This document shows, piece by piece, positions 42,977 to 51,683 of a stretch of 64,000 nt of DNA. The notes under the pieces are model-generated. The model saw only the letters and a program-made list of their open reading frames with translations, had not been told where the DNA came from and searched no databases. Source of the stretch: JAIBCC01 sp963763855 (GTDB lineage: Bacteria; Acidobacteriota; Blastocatellia; Pyrinomonadales; Pyrinomonadaceae); assembly GCA_963763855.1 (NCBI GenBank), contig CAVXPU010000005.1:1736001-1800000 (forward strand), written 5' to 3'. The stretch's first letter is position 1, and the number at the start of each line of letters is the position of its first letter. Position numbers and translations under genes: made by a program.

Positions 42977-44845
42977 TTAATTTTTCTTAAATTCATCCAA
43001 TACTTCAAAAACCTGTAAAGCGTACTTAACGTTGCCAAATGGGGCTGAAACCTGAACGCCGGCAATCAATTCCTTAACTTCCAAAAGCGATTCGCGTGCA
43101 ATTGCGATACCTTCTTCGCGGGCTTCTTCCTTACCTTTTTCCGAAGCTATTTTCATTCTTTCCAAAATTTCTTGCGTAACATTTACGCCTGGAACTTCAT
43201 TGTGTAGAAACTCGGCATTGCGAAAACTGACAAGTGGCCAAATTCCGGCGACGATTGGAATTTTGGTATGTTCGATTCGTCGTAGAAATTCTCTGAGCTG
43301 ATCTGTGTCAAAAACGGGTTGCGTAATGGCGTATTGAGCTCCGGCTTCAACTTTCCATTCAAATCGCTTGATTTCTTCATCTAAATTTACCGCTCCGGGA
43401 TTAACCCCGACTCCGATTGTAAAAGCGGTCGGCTTACCGATAGGGTTGTTTCCAAGATCTAGACCATGATTGAGCTTATTGACCATATTGGTTAAGCCAA
43501 TTGCGTCAATATCAAAAACTGCCGTCGCATCAGGGTATGGTCCCATTTTTGGGGGATCGCCGGTAATTAGCAGAAGATTCCGCAATCCTAGTGCTGCGGA
43601 GCCTAGCAAATCGGACATCATACCGAGCAAGTTTCGATCGCGGCAGCAATAATGTAAAACCGCTTCGATATTAATGCTTCTCTCTACTAAAACCGAAGTC
43701 GCTTGGGCTGACATACGGGTTTGAGCCCGAGGTCCATCCGGAATATTTACTGCGTCAACTCCAGCCTCTTCTAATAATTTGATGGATTCGAGTGTTTTTT
43801 CCGCATCGCAACCCTTTGGAGGCAAAACTTCTACCGATGTGACAAATTCACCGTTTGCAATTTTGTATCCCCATTTCGACCGCTCAGCAAGTGGAACTAC
43901 CCTTACGTCTTGCGGCATCAATTCCTCTACTGTCGCCAGTTGTTTGACGAAAGTTTGTGCGGTTTGGCGTGGCGAAACAGAGCGGATGGCATCAGCCAAA
44001 AGCTTGATATGCTGCGGCGTTGTGCCGCAGCATCCACCGATAAAGCTTGCTCCTACCTGAATAAATCTTCTTGAAAATTCCGCCATGTATTCCGGTGAAC
44101 ACATATACATTTGTCTGCCTTGAACGTCTCTCGGTAATCCTGCATTAGGCTGGGCGGAAATTTTCTTATCGGTTACTTCACGCATTTTTTCGAGAGCATT
44201 CAGGAAAAGAGCCGGACCAACTGAGCAATTTAGACCAATAACATCTGCTCCCCATTCGTCCAAACGCTGAGTGAAAATTTCAGGAGTCGCACCAAAAACG
44301 GTATTTCCGTCCATCTGAATTGCGATTTGAGCAATGATTGGCAGATCGCAAAGTTCCTTTATCGCCTTGATCGCTTGCTGAATTTCCGATAAATCCGAAA
44401 AAGTTTCCAAAACGAAGAGATCAATTCCGCCTTCAAGCAAAGCTTCGGCTTGGGTTTTGAACATTGATTTTGCTTCGTCGAACGAGGTTGGTCCGTAAGG
44501 TTCAATTCGTAAACCCAATGGTCCGACAGTTCCGGCTACGAATACATTTCCTGAGGCGGCTTCGCGAGCGATTTTTACAGCGGATAAATTAATCTCTTTT
44601 AACTGACTGTCAAGCCCGAATTTTTGCAGTTTATTGTAATTGGCACTAAAGGTATTTGTTTGAATAATATCCGCACCGGCTTTCACATATTCTTCATGAA
44701 CCTCTCTGACAAGTTCTTTATTGGTAAGGTTTAACTCATCATAAGAGCGATTTATGTATATTCCTTTTTCGTAAAGACGAGTACCCATCGCACCGTCGAA
44801 AACGTAAATACCGTCGGATTCAATTAAGTCACGGAAGTTTTTCAT
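42977..44845 (-). CDS. Bifunctional homocysteine S-methyltransferase / methylenetetrahydrofolate reductase
   Basis: The 622-residue fusion has an N-terminal homocysteine methyltransferase domain (about 1-290) with zinc-binding Cys in GLNCSVGPALF and GGCCGTTPQHI. The C-terminal MetF domain (about 320-610) has TSVEVLPPKGCDAEKT, LLITGDPPKMG and ITQPVFDTDQL. The architecture equals Bacillus YitJ and should methylate homocysteine and reduce methylene-THF. Cobalamin and activation domains are absent. Upstream M1 (44863) extends the frame by six codons; the ATG at 44845 fits the family start. A probable SAM-II riboswitch lies in its leader, which fits a methionine role. Confidence 0.93.
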   Translation of the reverse strand: MKNFRDLIESDGIYVFDGAMGTRLYEKGIYINRSYDELNLTNKELVREVHEEYVKAGADIIQTNTFSANYNKLQKFGLDSQLKEINLSAVKIAREAASGNVFVAGTVGPLGLRIEPYGPTSFDEAKSMFKTQAEALLEGGIDLFVLETFSDLSEIQQAIKAIKELCDLPIIAQIAIQMDGNTVFGATPEIFTQRLDEWGADVIGLNCSVGPALFLNALEKMREVTDKKISAQPNAGLPRDVQGRQMYMCSPEYMAEFSRRFIQVGASFIGGCCGTTPQHIKLLADAIRSVSPRQTAQTFVKQLATVEELMPQDVRVVPLAERSKWGYKIANGEFVTSVEVLPPKGCDAEKTLESIKLLEEAGVDAVNIPDGPRAQTRMSAQATSVLVERSINIEAVLHYCCRDRNLLGMMSDLLGSAALGLRNLLLITGDPPKMGPYPDATAVFDIDAIGLTNMVNKLNHGLDLGNNPIGKPTAFTIGVGVNPGAVNLDEEIKRFEWKVEAGAQYAITQPVFDTDQLREFLRRIEHTKIPIVAGIWPLVSFRNAEFLHNEVPGVNVTQEILERMKIASEKGKEEAREEGIAIARESLLEVKELIAGVQVSAPFGNVKYALQVFEVLDEFKKN

Positions 44846-44900
44846 AATAAAAAATCGTGCCATCGCAGCACGAAATTTGAAGTTTAAACTTTAATTGATT

Positions 44901-44953
44901 CGGCTGTTTAGCGGTTTATTTAACGTGGTCGCAAGTCGCAATAACTCACCACA
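44901..44953 (-). ncRNA. Probable SAM-II riboswitch
   Basis: The minus-strand leader of the methionine gene shows the SAM-II pattern. P1 is GTGGT (44952-44948) with ACCAC (44929-44925). It is followed in order by GAGTTA after the 5' arm, the conserved GTTAAAT after the 3' arm, and CGCTAAACAG near the end. This matches the consensus GAUUU / UUAAAU / GCUAAAxAG of SAM-II. The pseudoknot pairing of the loop with the 3' end is partly supported (CGACU with AGCCG, one mismatch). It lies 56 nt before the start codon. SAM binding would reduce translation. Confidence 0.6.
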
Positions 44954-44990
44954 AGTATTAAATTTAATGATGCGATTTTGTTCCGTAAGT

Positions 44991-44996
44991 GTCAAG
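44991..44996 (-). promoter_or_regulatory. -35 element of the methionine gene promoter
   Basis: TTGACA on the minus strand, about 38 nt upstream of the riboswitch 5' end. The matching -10 is weak (CATCAT at 17-bp spacing), so transcription would start a few bases before the aptamer. Confidence 0.45.
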
Positions 44997-45001
44997 CCGG
45001 A

Positions 45002-45601
45002 TCATTTTTCTGTGGTTTTTAATTTGCCAAAAAACGCGTAATTAGCCTTCTTGCCTGTAATCTCCAGTCGCCAATGGGTGAAATCTTCAGCGTTCATGCA
45101 ATTATTGCCGCGTCCTTGAAAGACCAGAAAATATTCCGTCATTGGGACGATTCCATTTGCAAAAATGCCGGCTCCGCTCTTTACTTTATATTTGAAACGC
45201 ATTTCTTTATACAAAAGCGGATCGCCTTCTCCGCCATCATGTATATCAGCCTTGAAATCAACAAAAGTTGGTGCTTGGGCTAGGTTCAAAATCCCGGTGT
45301 TTTTCCCGTCACCCTGAAAAGCAAATTTCCAAATACTACTTTGAATTGAAAAATTAGCGGTAAAATTTTCAGTCAAAGGTGTGATACCTAAAATGTTGTC
45401 TGGATATCCAGCGTCAGTAAAAAGCGTTGCATCAACAATTTGCAGCCTTTTTAATTCGCCAATTTCGTATTCGGTAGGCTTAGTTACGCGGATTGAATAT
45501 TCGCCCTTTTCGGAGCAGCAAGCACAGAATTTAGCAAAAGTTTGTATCGGTAAGAAAAGGAATGCAAGAGCAGCGATAAGAAGCAAGCGATTTGAATTCA
45601 T
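45002..45601 (-). CDS. Exported hypothetical protein (199 aa)
   Basis: The protein has a Sec signal peptide (hydrophobic core LLLIAALAFLFLPI, cleavage after TFA-K). Cysteines follow in KFCACCSEKGEY just after the cleavage site. The mature part is beta-rich with no recognised motif. Three closely spaced cysteines may bind metal or form disulfides. The gene is divergent from the HD-GYP gene and read toward the methionine gene, but the riboswitch region separates them. I recognise no family. Confidence 0.7.
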   Translation of the reverse strand: MNSNRLLLIAALAFLFLPIQTFAKFCACCSEKGEYSIRVTKPTEYEIGELKRLQIVDATLFTDAGYPDNILGITPLTENFTANFSIQSSIWKFAFQGDGKNTGILNLAQAPTFVDFKADIHDGGEGDPLLYKEMRFKYKVKSGAGIFANGIVPMTEYFLVFQGRGNNCMNAEDFTHWRLEITGKKANYAFFGKLKTTEK

Positions 45602-45708
45602 TAATTTTAATCTCCCGTAGTTTCACGGTAAGTTTGGTTTTTTACTCAAAAATTGTCAAATGTAGATACCAAAAGAGACTTTCGGAATATAAACATTGTT
45701 GATAATAG

Positions 45709-45738
45709 TTGACCAATCATTAACAAATATCATAAAAT
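45709..45738 (+). promoter_or_regulatory. Promoter for the HD-GYP gene
   Basis: TTGACC (45709-45714), an 18-bp spacer and TAAAAT (45733-45738) lie 39 bp before the start at 45777. There is a weak ribosome-binding site CTAAGGA at 45741-45747, too far to serve the ATG. Confidence 0.45.
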
Positions 45739-45776
45739 TCCTAAGGATGTTCTTCTGACGTTCCCCGCATAAAGAA

Positions 45777-47588
45777 ATGCCTCTTAAATTAAATAAAATT
45801 AGTCTGGTCTATTTTGTCCTAATTACGCTTTTGCTCGTTGGGTTAGTTCCGCTTGTTTTAACAGGATGGTTTTTGTCCGAGCGAAGCGGTAAGGAATTAC
45901 GGGCAGTTGAAGGACGCTATCAAACCCAATTGGTTCAAGATAAAGCCCGCCAAATCGAGATGTTTGGACAGCGATATGGCGAACTCGTCGGTGGAATTGC
46001 CAAGGCATTTGAACTCTCTCAGGACTTCGCACTACTTTCTTCGCCTTTGACTCAGCAAAGATTGGGGCAAACCCTCAAAGAAAATCCTAATTTGCTAATG
46101 CTCTACGTTAAGCCGATTCAAGGCGAACCATTGTCGGTTTTTCGTTCTGAATCGATTGACGCAGAAGAGGTTCAAAATACATCCGCAAGCCTGTTGGCAA
46201 AAATCGCGGATAAAAAGATGGTTTGGGGAAAGTCGCAATTATTGAAGTCGAGCGGTGAAAACGTGATTTCAATTGCGGTTCCGGTTTTGCAGGGCGAGGA
46301 AATCACTGCAGCGGTTGTAGTGGTAATTTCTCTTCGTGAAATATCTCAGATCATGTCTGAAACAATGCCGGCGAGCGAAAAAGAACTATGGAGTGCCGGA
46401 CTGCCGATTATTTTTGTCGTTGACGAAAAGGGTCATGCAATTTTCCATCCCGATTCCGAAGTTGTTTCTACACAAAAAGACTTGAATGGCTTGAAAATTG
46501 TGGAGGAATGGAAATTAGCGAACCAACAGATTCAGTCGGCACTTGTTCCATTTACTGCGGAATACGACGGTACAAAGTATGAGATGATTGGGGCGTATTC
46601 CACAGTCAATTTCAATAACCAAATGAATTTTGGCGTGATCGCCATGCAAGACGAAAAACGGGCATTGAAATCAGTCGGCGAAATGCGTTGGCAGGCTTGG
46701 ATGATTAGTCTTGCTTTTGCATTATTGGCTTTGGTTGTCGGTAGTCTATTCGCACGTCAATTAACGTTTCCGGTTTCATCACTTGTTCAAGCGGCGGAGA
46801 AAATTGGATTAGGCGACCTGAAATCACGTGTTAAACCAAGTCATATTAAAGAGCTTAATACCTTAGGCACAACATTTAACGGAATGTCCGAAAGTTTGGA
46901 AGAAAATATAGCCAAACTCGCTAAAGCAGCACAGGAAAATAGGGAGCTTTTCGTGGGGACAGTGAAAGCTTTGGCTGCCGCCATTGATGGAAAAGATAAG
47001 TACACGCGAGGACATTCTGAAAGAGTTGCAAGATTTTCGGTCGCCATTGGAACACGAATGGGTTTGGATGAGAAAGAACTCGAGACCTTAAGAATCAGTG
47101 CTTTACTTCACGATGTAGGGAAAATTGCGATCGACGATAATATTTTGAAAAAACCGGCGGCATTGACTGACGACGAGTTTGAAATTATGAAAACTCATCC
47201 GCAGCGAGGCTATAAAATCATGTCGCAAATTCCTGCGATGGAGGAGTTTCTGCCCGGAATGTATATGCATCACGAAATGATCAATGGAATGGGTTATCCG
47301 CAAGGACTAAAAGGTGACCAAATTCCGATGCAAGGAAGAATTGTTTCAGTAGCGGATACGTTTGATGCAATGACGACTGACCGCCCATATCAAAAAGGAA
47401 TGGCTTTGGATGTAGCACTCGATAGAATCAGAAGTTTTGTTGGTACCCGTTATGACGGAAAGGTTGTCGAAGCTTTGGTACAGGCTTGTGCGGAAGGAAA
47501 AATTCGTCCCGTAAGTGTTGGAAATTCCCGGCTTTCAAAAAAAGTTGAGGAAGAAGAGGAATTGGAATTGGAGATGACTACAGCTTAA
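45777..47588 (+). CDS. Membrane-bound HD-GYP cyclic-di-GMP phosphodiesterase
   Basis: The 603-residue protein has a signal-anchor segment (about 9-30), an extracytoplasmic dCache-like sensor to about 305, and a second membrane segment (about 310-330). A HAMP linker with VKPSHIKELNTLGTTFNGM follows, then an HD-GYP domain from about 390. HD residues occur in RGHSERVARF and LLHDVGKIAIDD, and the GYP motif reads HHEMINGMGYPQG. This last matches HHExxxGxGYP with Asn instead of the usual Asp before GxGYP. All metal ligands are present. It would degrade c-di-GMP to GMP in response to a periplasmic signal. Confidence 0.92.
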   Translation: MPLKLNKISLVYFVLITLLLVGLVPLVLTGWFLSERSGKELRAVEGRYQTQLVQDKARQIEMFGQRYGELVGGIAKAFELSQDFALLSSPLTQQRLGQTLKENPNLLMLYVKPIQGEPLSVFRSESIDAEEVQNTSASLLAKIADKKMVWGKSQLLKSSGENVISIAVPVLQGEEITAAVVVVISLREISQIMSETMPASEKELWSAGLPIIFVVDEKGHAIFHPDSEVVSTQKDLNGLKIVEEWKLANQQIQSALVPFTAEYDGTKYEMIGAYSTVNFNNQMNFGVIAMQDEKRALKSVGEMRWQAWMISLAFALLALVVGSLFARQLTFPVSSLVQAAEKIGLGDLKSRVKPSHIKELNTLGTTFNGMSESLEENIAKLAKAAQENRELFVGTVKALAAAIDGKDKYTRGHSERVARFSVAIGTRMGLDEKELETLRISALLHDVGKIAIDDNILKKPAALTDDEFEIMKTHPQRGYKIMSQIPAMEEFLPGMYMHHEMINGMGYPQGLKGDQIPMQGRIVSVADTFDAMTTDRPYQKGMALDVALDRIRSFVGTRYDGKVVEALVQACAEGKIRPVSVGNSRLSKKVEEEEELELEMTTA

Positions 47589-47684
47589 AAATTGAGCAAT
47601 CAAGAGGATTAAAGAGGTTTATGAGAATTAGATTGAATTCAGAAGAAGATGAACTAACGTTCAATGAACCCATCGGAGAAAACT

Positions 47685-48650
47685 ATGGAACTCGCAAATG
47701 AAATTTGGCAAGTAGATACTGGAGGACAGATTTACGAAGCCACTAATTTTGATGAACTGACACAGTGGATTACTGATGGAACGTTGCTTCCTCAGGACAA
47801 AGTTCGTAAAGGCAATTTACGTTGGATCGAAGCACATAAAGTGCCGACCTTGCATAAATTTTTTAATGCAAATGAACTAGGTGCTGCTGGAACCGTAGTT
47901 TCTACAACAACCGTGCAAACCTCTGCAAACACGGCACAAACTCAAAATTTCAATGTTGCCGTTCCACCACCGTTTCAGACCTTTAACGAGCCGCCACCAC
48001 CGCAAGTCTATCAGGATATAGGCGAACAAGCTCAAGTACATTTCTGCGTTTTGCACTCAGATGCAAAAGCTAAATATCATTGTGAAACATGCACCAATTA
48101 TTTTTGTAAGGCTTGTCCGCAACAAAACACTTGTCCGATGTGCGGAGCAATGTGTAAAACTCTAGATATTCCGGTTGTAAATCAAGCATTTGCTCCGGTG
48201 AACTCGACTGCATTTGTCGCTCAACCAATCGAAGATGAATCAATTTCACCCGAAGTCGGCAAGGCAGCGTATTGGTTTTACGCGAAAGCAGTGCTCACTG
48301 TAATCAATTCAGTACTGTTGTTTTCCGGAGTAGAGTGGTCATTTGCATTGGGGATGACGGTTCCACTTATAATTCATTCATTAACGTTAATCGTTTCAGC
48401 CGTAGCCGGATTCACAAACATGAGCCTGTTAAATGCTGCACCCGTACTCGTGAGCTTTATTTGTGCAGGAATAGTGGCTTTACTGGGAAGAAAAGCATCT
48501 TTCGGCAAAAAATGGGCGTTGATTTTGGGACTGATAATTTTTAGTTTCGACGCCTTGCTGTATCTTGCGTCATTCTCGATTATTGGAATTGCTGTTCACG
48601 CGTTTGGAATTTATACGCTCATCAGCGGCTTGAGGTCACTTAAAAAATAG
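47685..48650 (+). CDS. Membrane protein with GYF_2-like domain and B-box-type zinc finger
   Basis: The 321-residue protein begins with a GYF_2-like fold (IWQVDTGGQIYEA to KVRKGNLRWIEAHKV). A Pro/Gln-rich linker follows, then a zinc-binding unit: HFCVLHSDAKAKYHCETC then YFCKACPQQNTCPMCG, like eukaryote-type B-box and RING-adjacent fingers. Three or four membrane segments make up the C-terminal part. The GYF_2 domain is a peptide-recognition module in bacteria. ATG 47685 is preferred over 47664 because GGAGA precedes it by 6 bp. The function is unknown. Confidence 0.7.
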   Translation: MELANEIWQVDTGGQIYEATNFDELTQWITDGTLLPQDKVRKGNLRWIEAHKVPTLHKFFNANELGAAGTVVSTTTVQTSANTAQTQNFNVAVPPPFQTFNEPPPPQVYQDIGEQAQVHFCVLHSDAKAKYHCETCTNYFCKACPQQNTCPMCGAMCKTLDIPVVNQAFAPVNSTAFVAQPIEDESISPEVGKAAYWFYAKAVLTVINSVLLFSGVEWSFALGMTVPLIIHSLTLIVSAVAGFTNMSLLNAAPVLVSFICAGIVALLGRKASFGKKWALILGLIIFSFDALLYLASFSIIGIAVHAFGIYTLISGLRSLKK

Positions 48651-48737
48651 ACTCTTAATCGAAACGTTTTTGTTTCCAAAGACCTACTCGTTTATAATCA
48701 GAAGTTTTGAGATTATAAACGGTAGGTTTTTATATTT

Positions 48738-49763
48738 ATGGCATGGTTTTGGAAACGTAAAGATGAATCAACTTCGATTCTCGGACTCGATAAAACAATT
48801 GAGGAATTGCAGGCACAGGAAGCTGCGGTCGAAAAGGAATTTTCGGTTAGATTCAATAAGGCAATCGAAAAAACACGAGATTCGATTAATACAAAGCTCG
48901 ATACAATTTTTGAAGGTCGCAAACAAATTGATGAAGCTTTTCTCGACGAACTCGAAGAGATGCTAATCTCTACAGACATTGGAGTTGCAACCACAATGCA
49001 GATTCTCGAAGCGATTCGAAAAGGTGTTTCACGTCAGGAAATTAATGACTTGGACGCTCTCAAAAGGTTGATGCGTGATGAACTTTTAGACATCCTGCAT
49101 CACTCCGAAGATGCCGGAGTTGCGGACGAAACAAAATACGATCTATCGATCAAACCCTACGTTTTAATGGTGGTAGGCGTAAATGGCGTCGGTAAAACAA
49201 CAACCATTGGCAAGCTTGCCCAACGAATTAAAAATGAAGGACATGAAGTCTTGATTTGTGCTGCCGATACTTTTCGTGCCGCTGCTTCCGAACAACTTGA
49301 AATCTGGTCACAACGTGCAGGAGTTCCGCTTATCCAACAAAAACAAGGCACTGATCCCGCGGCAGTTTTGTTTGATGCCTTGCAAGCTGCAAAAGCTCGC
49401 AACTCAGATGTTTTGATTGTTGACACCGCAGGAAGGCTTCATAACAAATCAAATTTAATGGCGGAACTCGAAAAAATGAAACGAATTGCGGGCAGGGAAG
49501 TGCCTCAAGCACCACATGAGACATTGCTTGTAATTGATGCAGTAACAGGACAAAATGGTTTGGAACAAGCCCGGCAATTCATGAAAACCGCCGACGTGAC
49601 GGGAATCGTTTTAACCAAATTAGACGGCACAGCCAAAGGCGGAATCGCCGTCGCGATTGCAAAAGAATTGAATCTGCCAATTCGCTATGTTGGAATCGGC
49701 GAACAAGTTGACGATTTGATGGTTTTCAATGCTGAAGATTATGTGAACGGGTTGTTTAATTAG
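48738..49763 (+). CDS. ftsY: Signal recognition particle receptor
   Basis: The 341-residue SRP-family GTPase has an N domain (1-130), G1 GVNGVGKTTTIGKLA, G2/G3 with DTFRAAASEQL and DTAGRLHNKSNLM, G4 TKLDGTAKGG and the closing YVGIGEQVDDL. It docks the SRP-ribosome complex at the membrane. It lacks the acidic N-terminal A domain of E. coli FtsY, as in many other bacteria. It is followed 1 bp later by ribD. Confidence 0.96.
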   Translation: MAWFWKRKDESTSILGLDKTIEELQAQEAAVEKEFSVRFNKAIEKTRDSINTKLDTIFEGRKQIDEAFLDELEEMLISTDIGVATTMQILEAIRKGVSRQEINDLDALKRLMRDELLDILHHSEDAGVADETKYDLSIKPYVLMVVGVNGVGKTTTIGKLAQRIKNEGHEVLICAADTFRAAASEQLEIWSQRAGVPLIQQKQGTDPAAVLFDALQAAKARNSDVLIVDTAGRLHNKSNLMAELEKMKRIAGREVPQAPHETLLVIDAVTGQNGLEQARQFMKTADVTGIVLTKLDGTAKGGIAVAIAKELNLPIRYVGIGEQVDDLMVFNAEDYVNGLFN

Positions 49764-49764
49764 G

Positions 49765-50868
49765 GTGGAAAATGATTTTTCACAAATTGATTTGCAGCAC
49801 ACCCGCCGGGCGTTGGAGCTCGCGGCGGTTGGTGTTGGGCAGGTTTCGCCGAATCCATTGGTTGGTTGCGTAATTGTTGCAGCGAAAGGCGAAATAGTTG
49901 GCGAAGGAACATATTTTTACAACGATATTACACACGCAGAAGCGGTCGCACTCGCACAGGCTGGGGAATCCGCGAGAGGCAGTACGGCGTATGTTTCACT
50001 TGAGCCGCATTCGCATCAGAATCGTACTCCGCCATGTACTACGGCACTTGTAAATGCTGGTATTAAACGAGTTGTTTGCCCAATTGAGGATCCGAATCCG
50101 TTGGTTGCGGGGAAAGGCTTTGAAATTCTCAGGGCTAACGGAATCGAAGTTGTAACAGGAATTTTGGCGGAAGAAGCGGCTCGGCAAAACGAAAAGTTTA
50201 TCTGTTGGCATCTGAAAAATCGCCCTTTTGTTCATTTGAAACTGGCGATGAGTTTGGACGGAAGAATTTCATTAACAGATCGGGCTTCTACGCCACTTTC
50301 TTCTAGCGAATCATCAAAAAGAGTTCAAGATTTCCGCCACGAACATGATGCGATTTTGATTGGCGGCAATACAGCGTTTATTGATAATCCGAGCTTAACG
50401 GATCGAACCGGAAACCCGCGACGGCGAAAATTAGTTCGCGTAATTCTCGATAATCGTTTGCAAGTTTACGAAGACTCGGTTTTGGCAAATACGGCAAACG
50501 AGACCCCAACGATCGTTTTTACTAACTCGCAAAACACTGAAAAAATTGCACTTTTGGAATTGAAGGGTGTAGAAATAGTCCAAACGAATTCAAGAAATCT
50601 GGACATTGTTTTAGATGAATTACGAAAACGGGACTTGCAAAGCATTTTGGTTGAAGGCGGTAGCGAAATTGCCGGAGCATTTGTAGATGGCAGGCTCGTT
50701 GATAAGATTTCGTTGATGATTTCACCCGTTATCATAGGCGGAAGATCCGCTCCGAATTCTTTTGGAGGTAGCGGTGTAGAAAAATTATCAGAAGCTTTGA
50801 AACTCGACAACATTGAGATAATCAGACACAGCGAAGACATAGAAATTACCGGCTATCCCGCAAAATGA
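49765..50868 (+). CDS. ribD: Bifunctional pyrimidine deaminase/reductase, with altered zinc ligand
   Basis: The 367-residue enzyme catalyses two steps of riboflavin synthesis: deamination of the pyrimidine and reduction of the ribosyl side chain. The deaminase domain has VSPNPLVGCVIV, THAEAVAL (His/Glu) and EPHSHQNRTPPC. In the usual EPC(S/N)HxGRTPPC the first Cys is a zinc ligand; here it is His, which could still bind zinc. The reductase domain has KLAMSLDGRISL, LIGGNTAF and LVEGGSEIAGAF. It starts with GTG at 49765 right behind ftsY, and its stop overlaps rsmA (ATGA). Confidence 0.92.
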   Translation: MENDFSQIDLQHTRRALELAAVGVGQVSPNPLVGCVIVAAKGEIVGEGTYFYNDITHAEAVALAQAGESARGSTAYVSLEPHSHQNRTPPCTTALVNAGIKRVVCPIEDPNPLVAGKGFEILRANGIEVVTGILAEEAARQNEKFICWHLKNRPFVHLKLAMSLDGRISLTDRASTPLSSSESSKRVQDFRHEHDAILIGGNTAFIDNPSLTDRTGNPRRRKLVRVILDNRLQVYEDSVLANTANETPTIVFTNSQNTEKIALLELKGVEIVQTNSRNLDIVLDELRKRDLQSILVEGGSEIAGAFVDGRLVDKISLMISPVIIGGRSAPNSFGGSGVEKLSEALKLDNIEIIRHSEDIEITGYPAK

Positions 50869-51683
50869 GTGTAAAAGTTCAAAACTCTAAAACCCGAAGA
50901 CCTTATGCGAAAAAGTCGCTTGGGCAAAATTTTCTCGTTGATCAAAATTATATTGATCAAATTGTTGACGCTCTTCAATTGAAAGAAACGGATACGGTAA
51001 TTGAGATTGGTCCGGGTCGGGGTGCCTTAACCGAAAAATTGATTGAAAGCGGGGCAAAAGTGCTCGCAATTGAATTGGATCGGGATTTCGTGCCGCTTTT
51101 GAGAAAGCAATTTGCCGAACATCCAAATTTTGAAATTTTTGAGGATGATGCTCTCGAAGTTGATTTTTCAAGGTTCAAAAATCAAGACTTAAATTCGAAA
51201 ATAAAGTTAGTTGCTAATCTGCCATATTACATTTCGACCGCTATTTTGCAGCGATTAATAGAACAACATCAAGTATTTAGCGATTTAGTTCTGATGTTGC
51301 AAAGGGAAGTGGTTGAACGAATTACCGCGAAACCAGGCAATTCTGAGCGTGGCTTTTTGACTGTTTTGGTGGAGCAATGTTTTGAAGCCAAAAAACTTTT
51401 CGACGTTCCGCCGGAGGCTTTCTTTCCGATTCCGAAGGTTTGGAGTTCGATTGCGAAATTGAATTCGAAGCCAACAGAAAGCATTGATAGTGAATTGTTT
51501 AGAGAAATAGTTTCGGTGGGATTTCAACAAAAACGCAAGACAATTTTAAACAATCTAAAAAATAAATTTGCGGACACAAGCAAAATACTCGAATCCGCAA
51601 ATATTGAACAGGGTAAACGGGCTGAAACCTTAACCTTAAACGAATGGCTTTCAATTCTGTCAGCCGTTCAAAATTTAAGCTAA
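50865..51683 (+). CDS. rsmA: 16S rRNA dimethyladenosine methyltransferase
   Basis: The 272-residue enzyme (KsgA) dimethylates two adenines near the 3' end of 16S rRNA during ribosome assembly. Motifs are KKSLGQNFLVDQN, motif I IEIGPGRGALTEKL, an EDDALEV acidic end and motif IV VANLPYYIST. It overlaps ribD by 4 bp (ATGA) and convergently overlaps the TerC gene by 9 bp. Confidence 0.96.
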   Translation: MSVKVQNSKTRRPYAKKSLGQNFLVDQNYIDQIVDALQLKETDTVIEIGPGRGALTEKLIESGAKVLAIELDRDFVPLLRKQFAEHPNFEIFEDDALEVDFSRFKNQDLNSKIKLVANLPYYISTAILQRLIEQHQVFSDLVLMLQREVVERITAKPGNSERGFLTVLVEQCFEAKKLFDVPPEAFFPIPKVWSSIAKLNSKPTESIDSELFREIVSVGFQQKRKTILNNLKNKFADTSKILESANIEQGKRAETLTLNEWLSILSAVQNLS

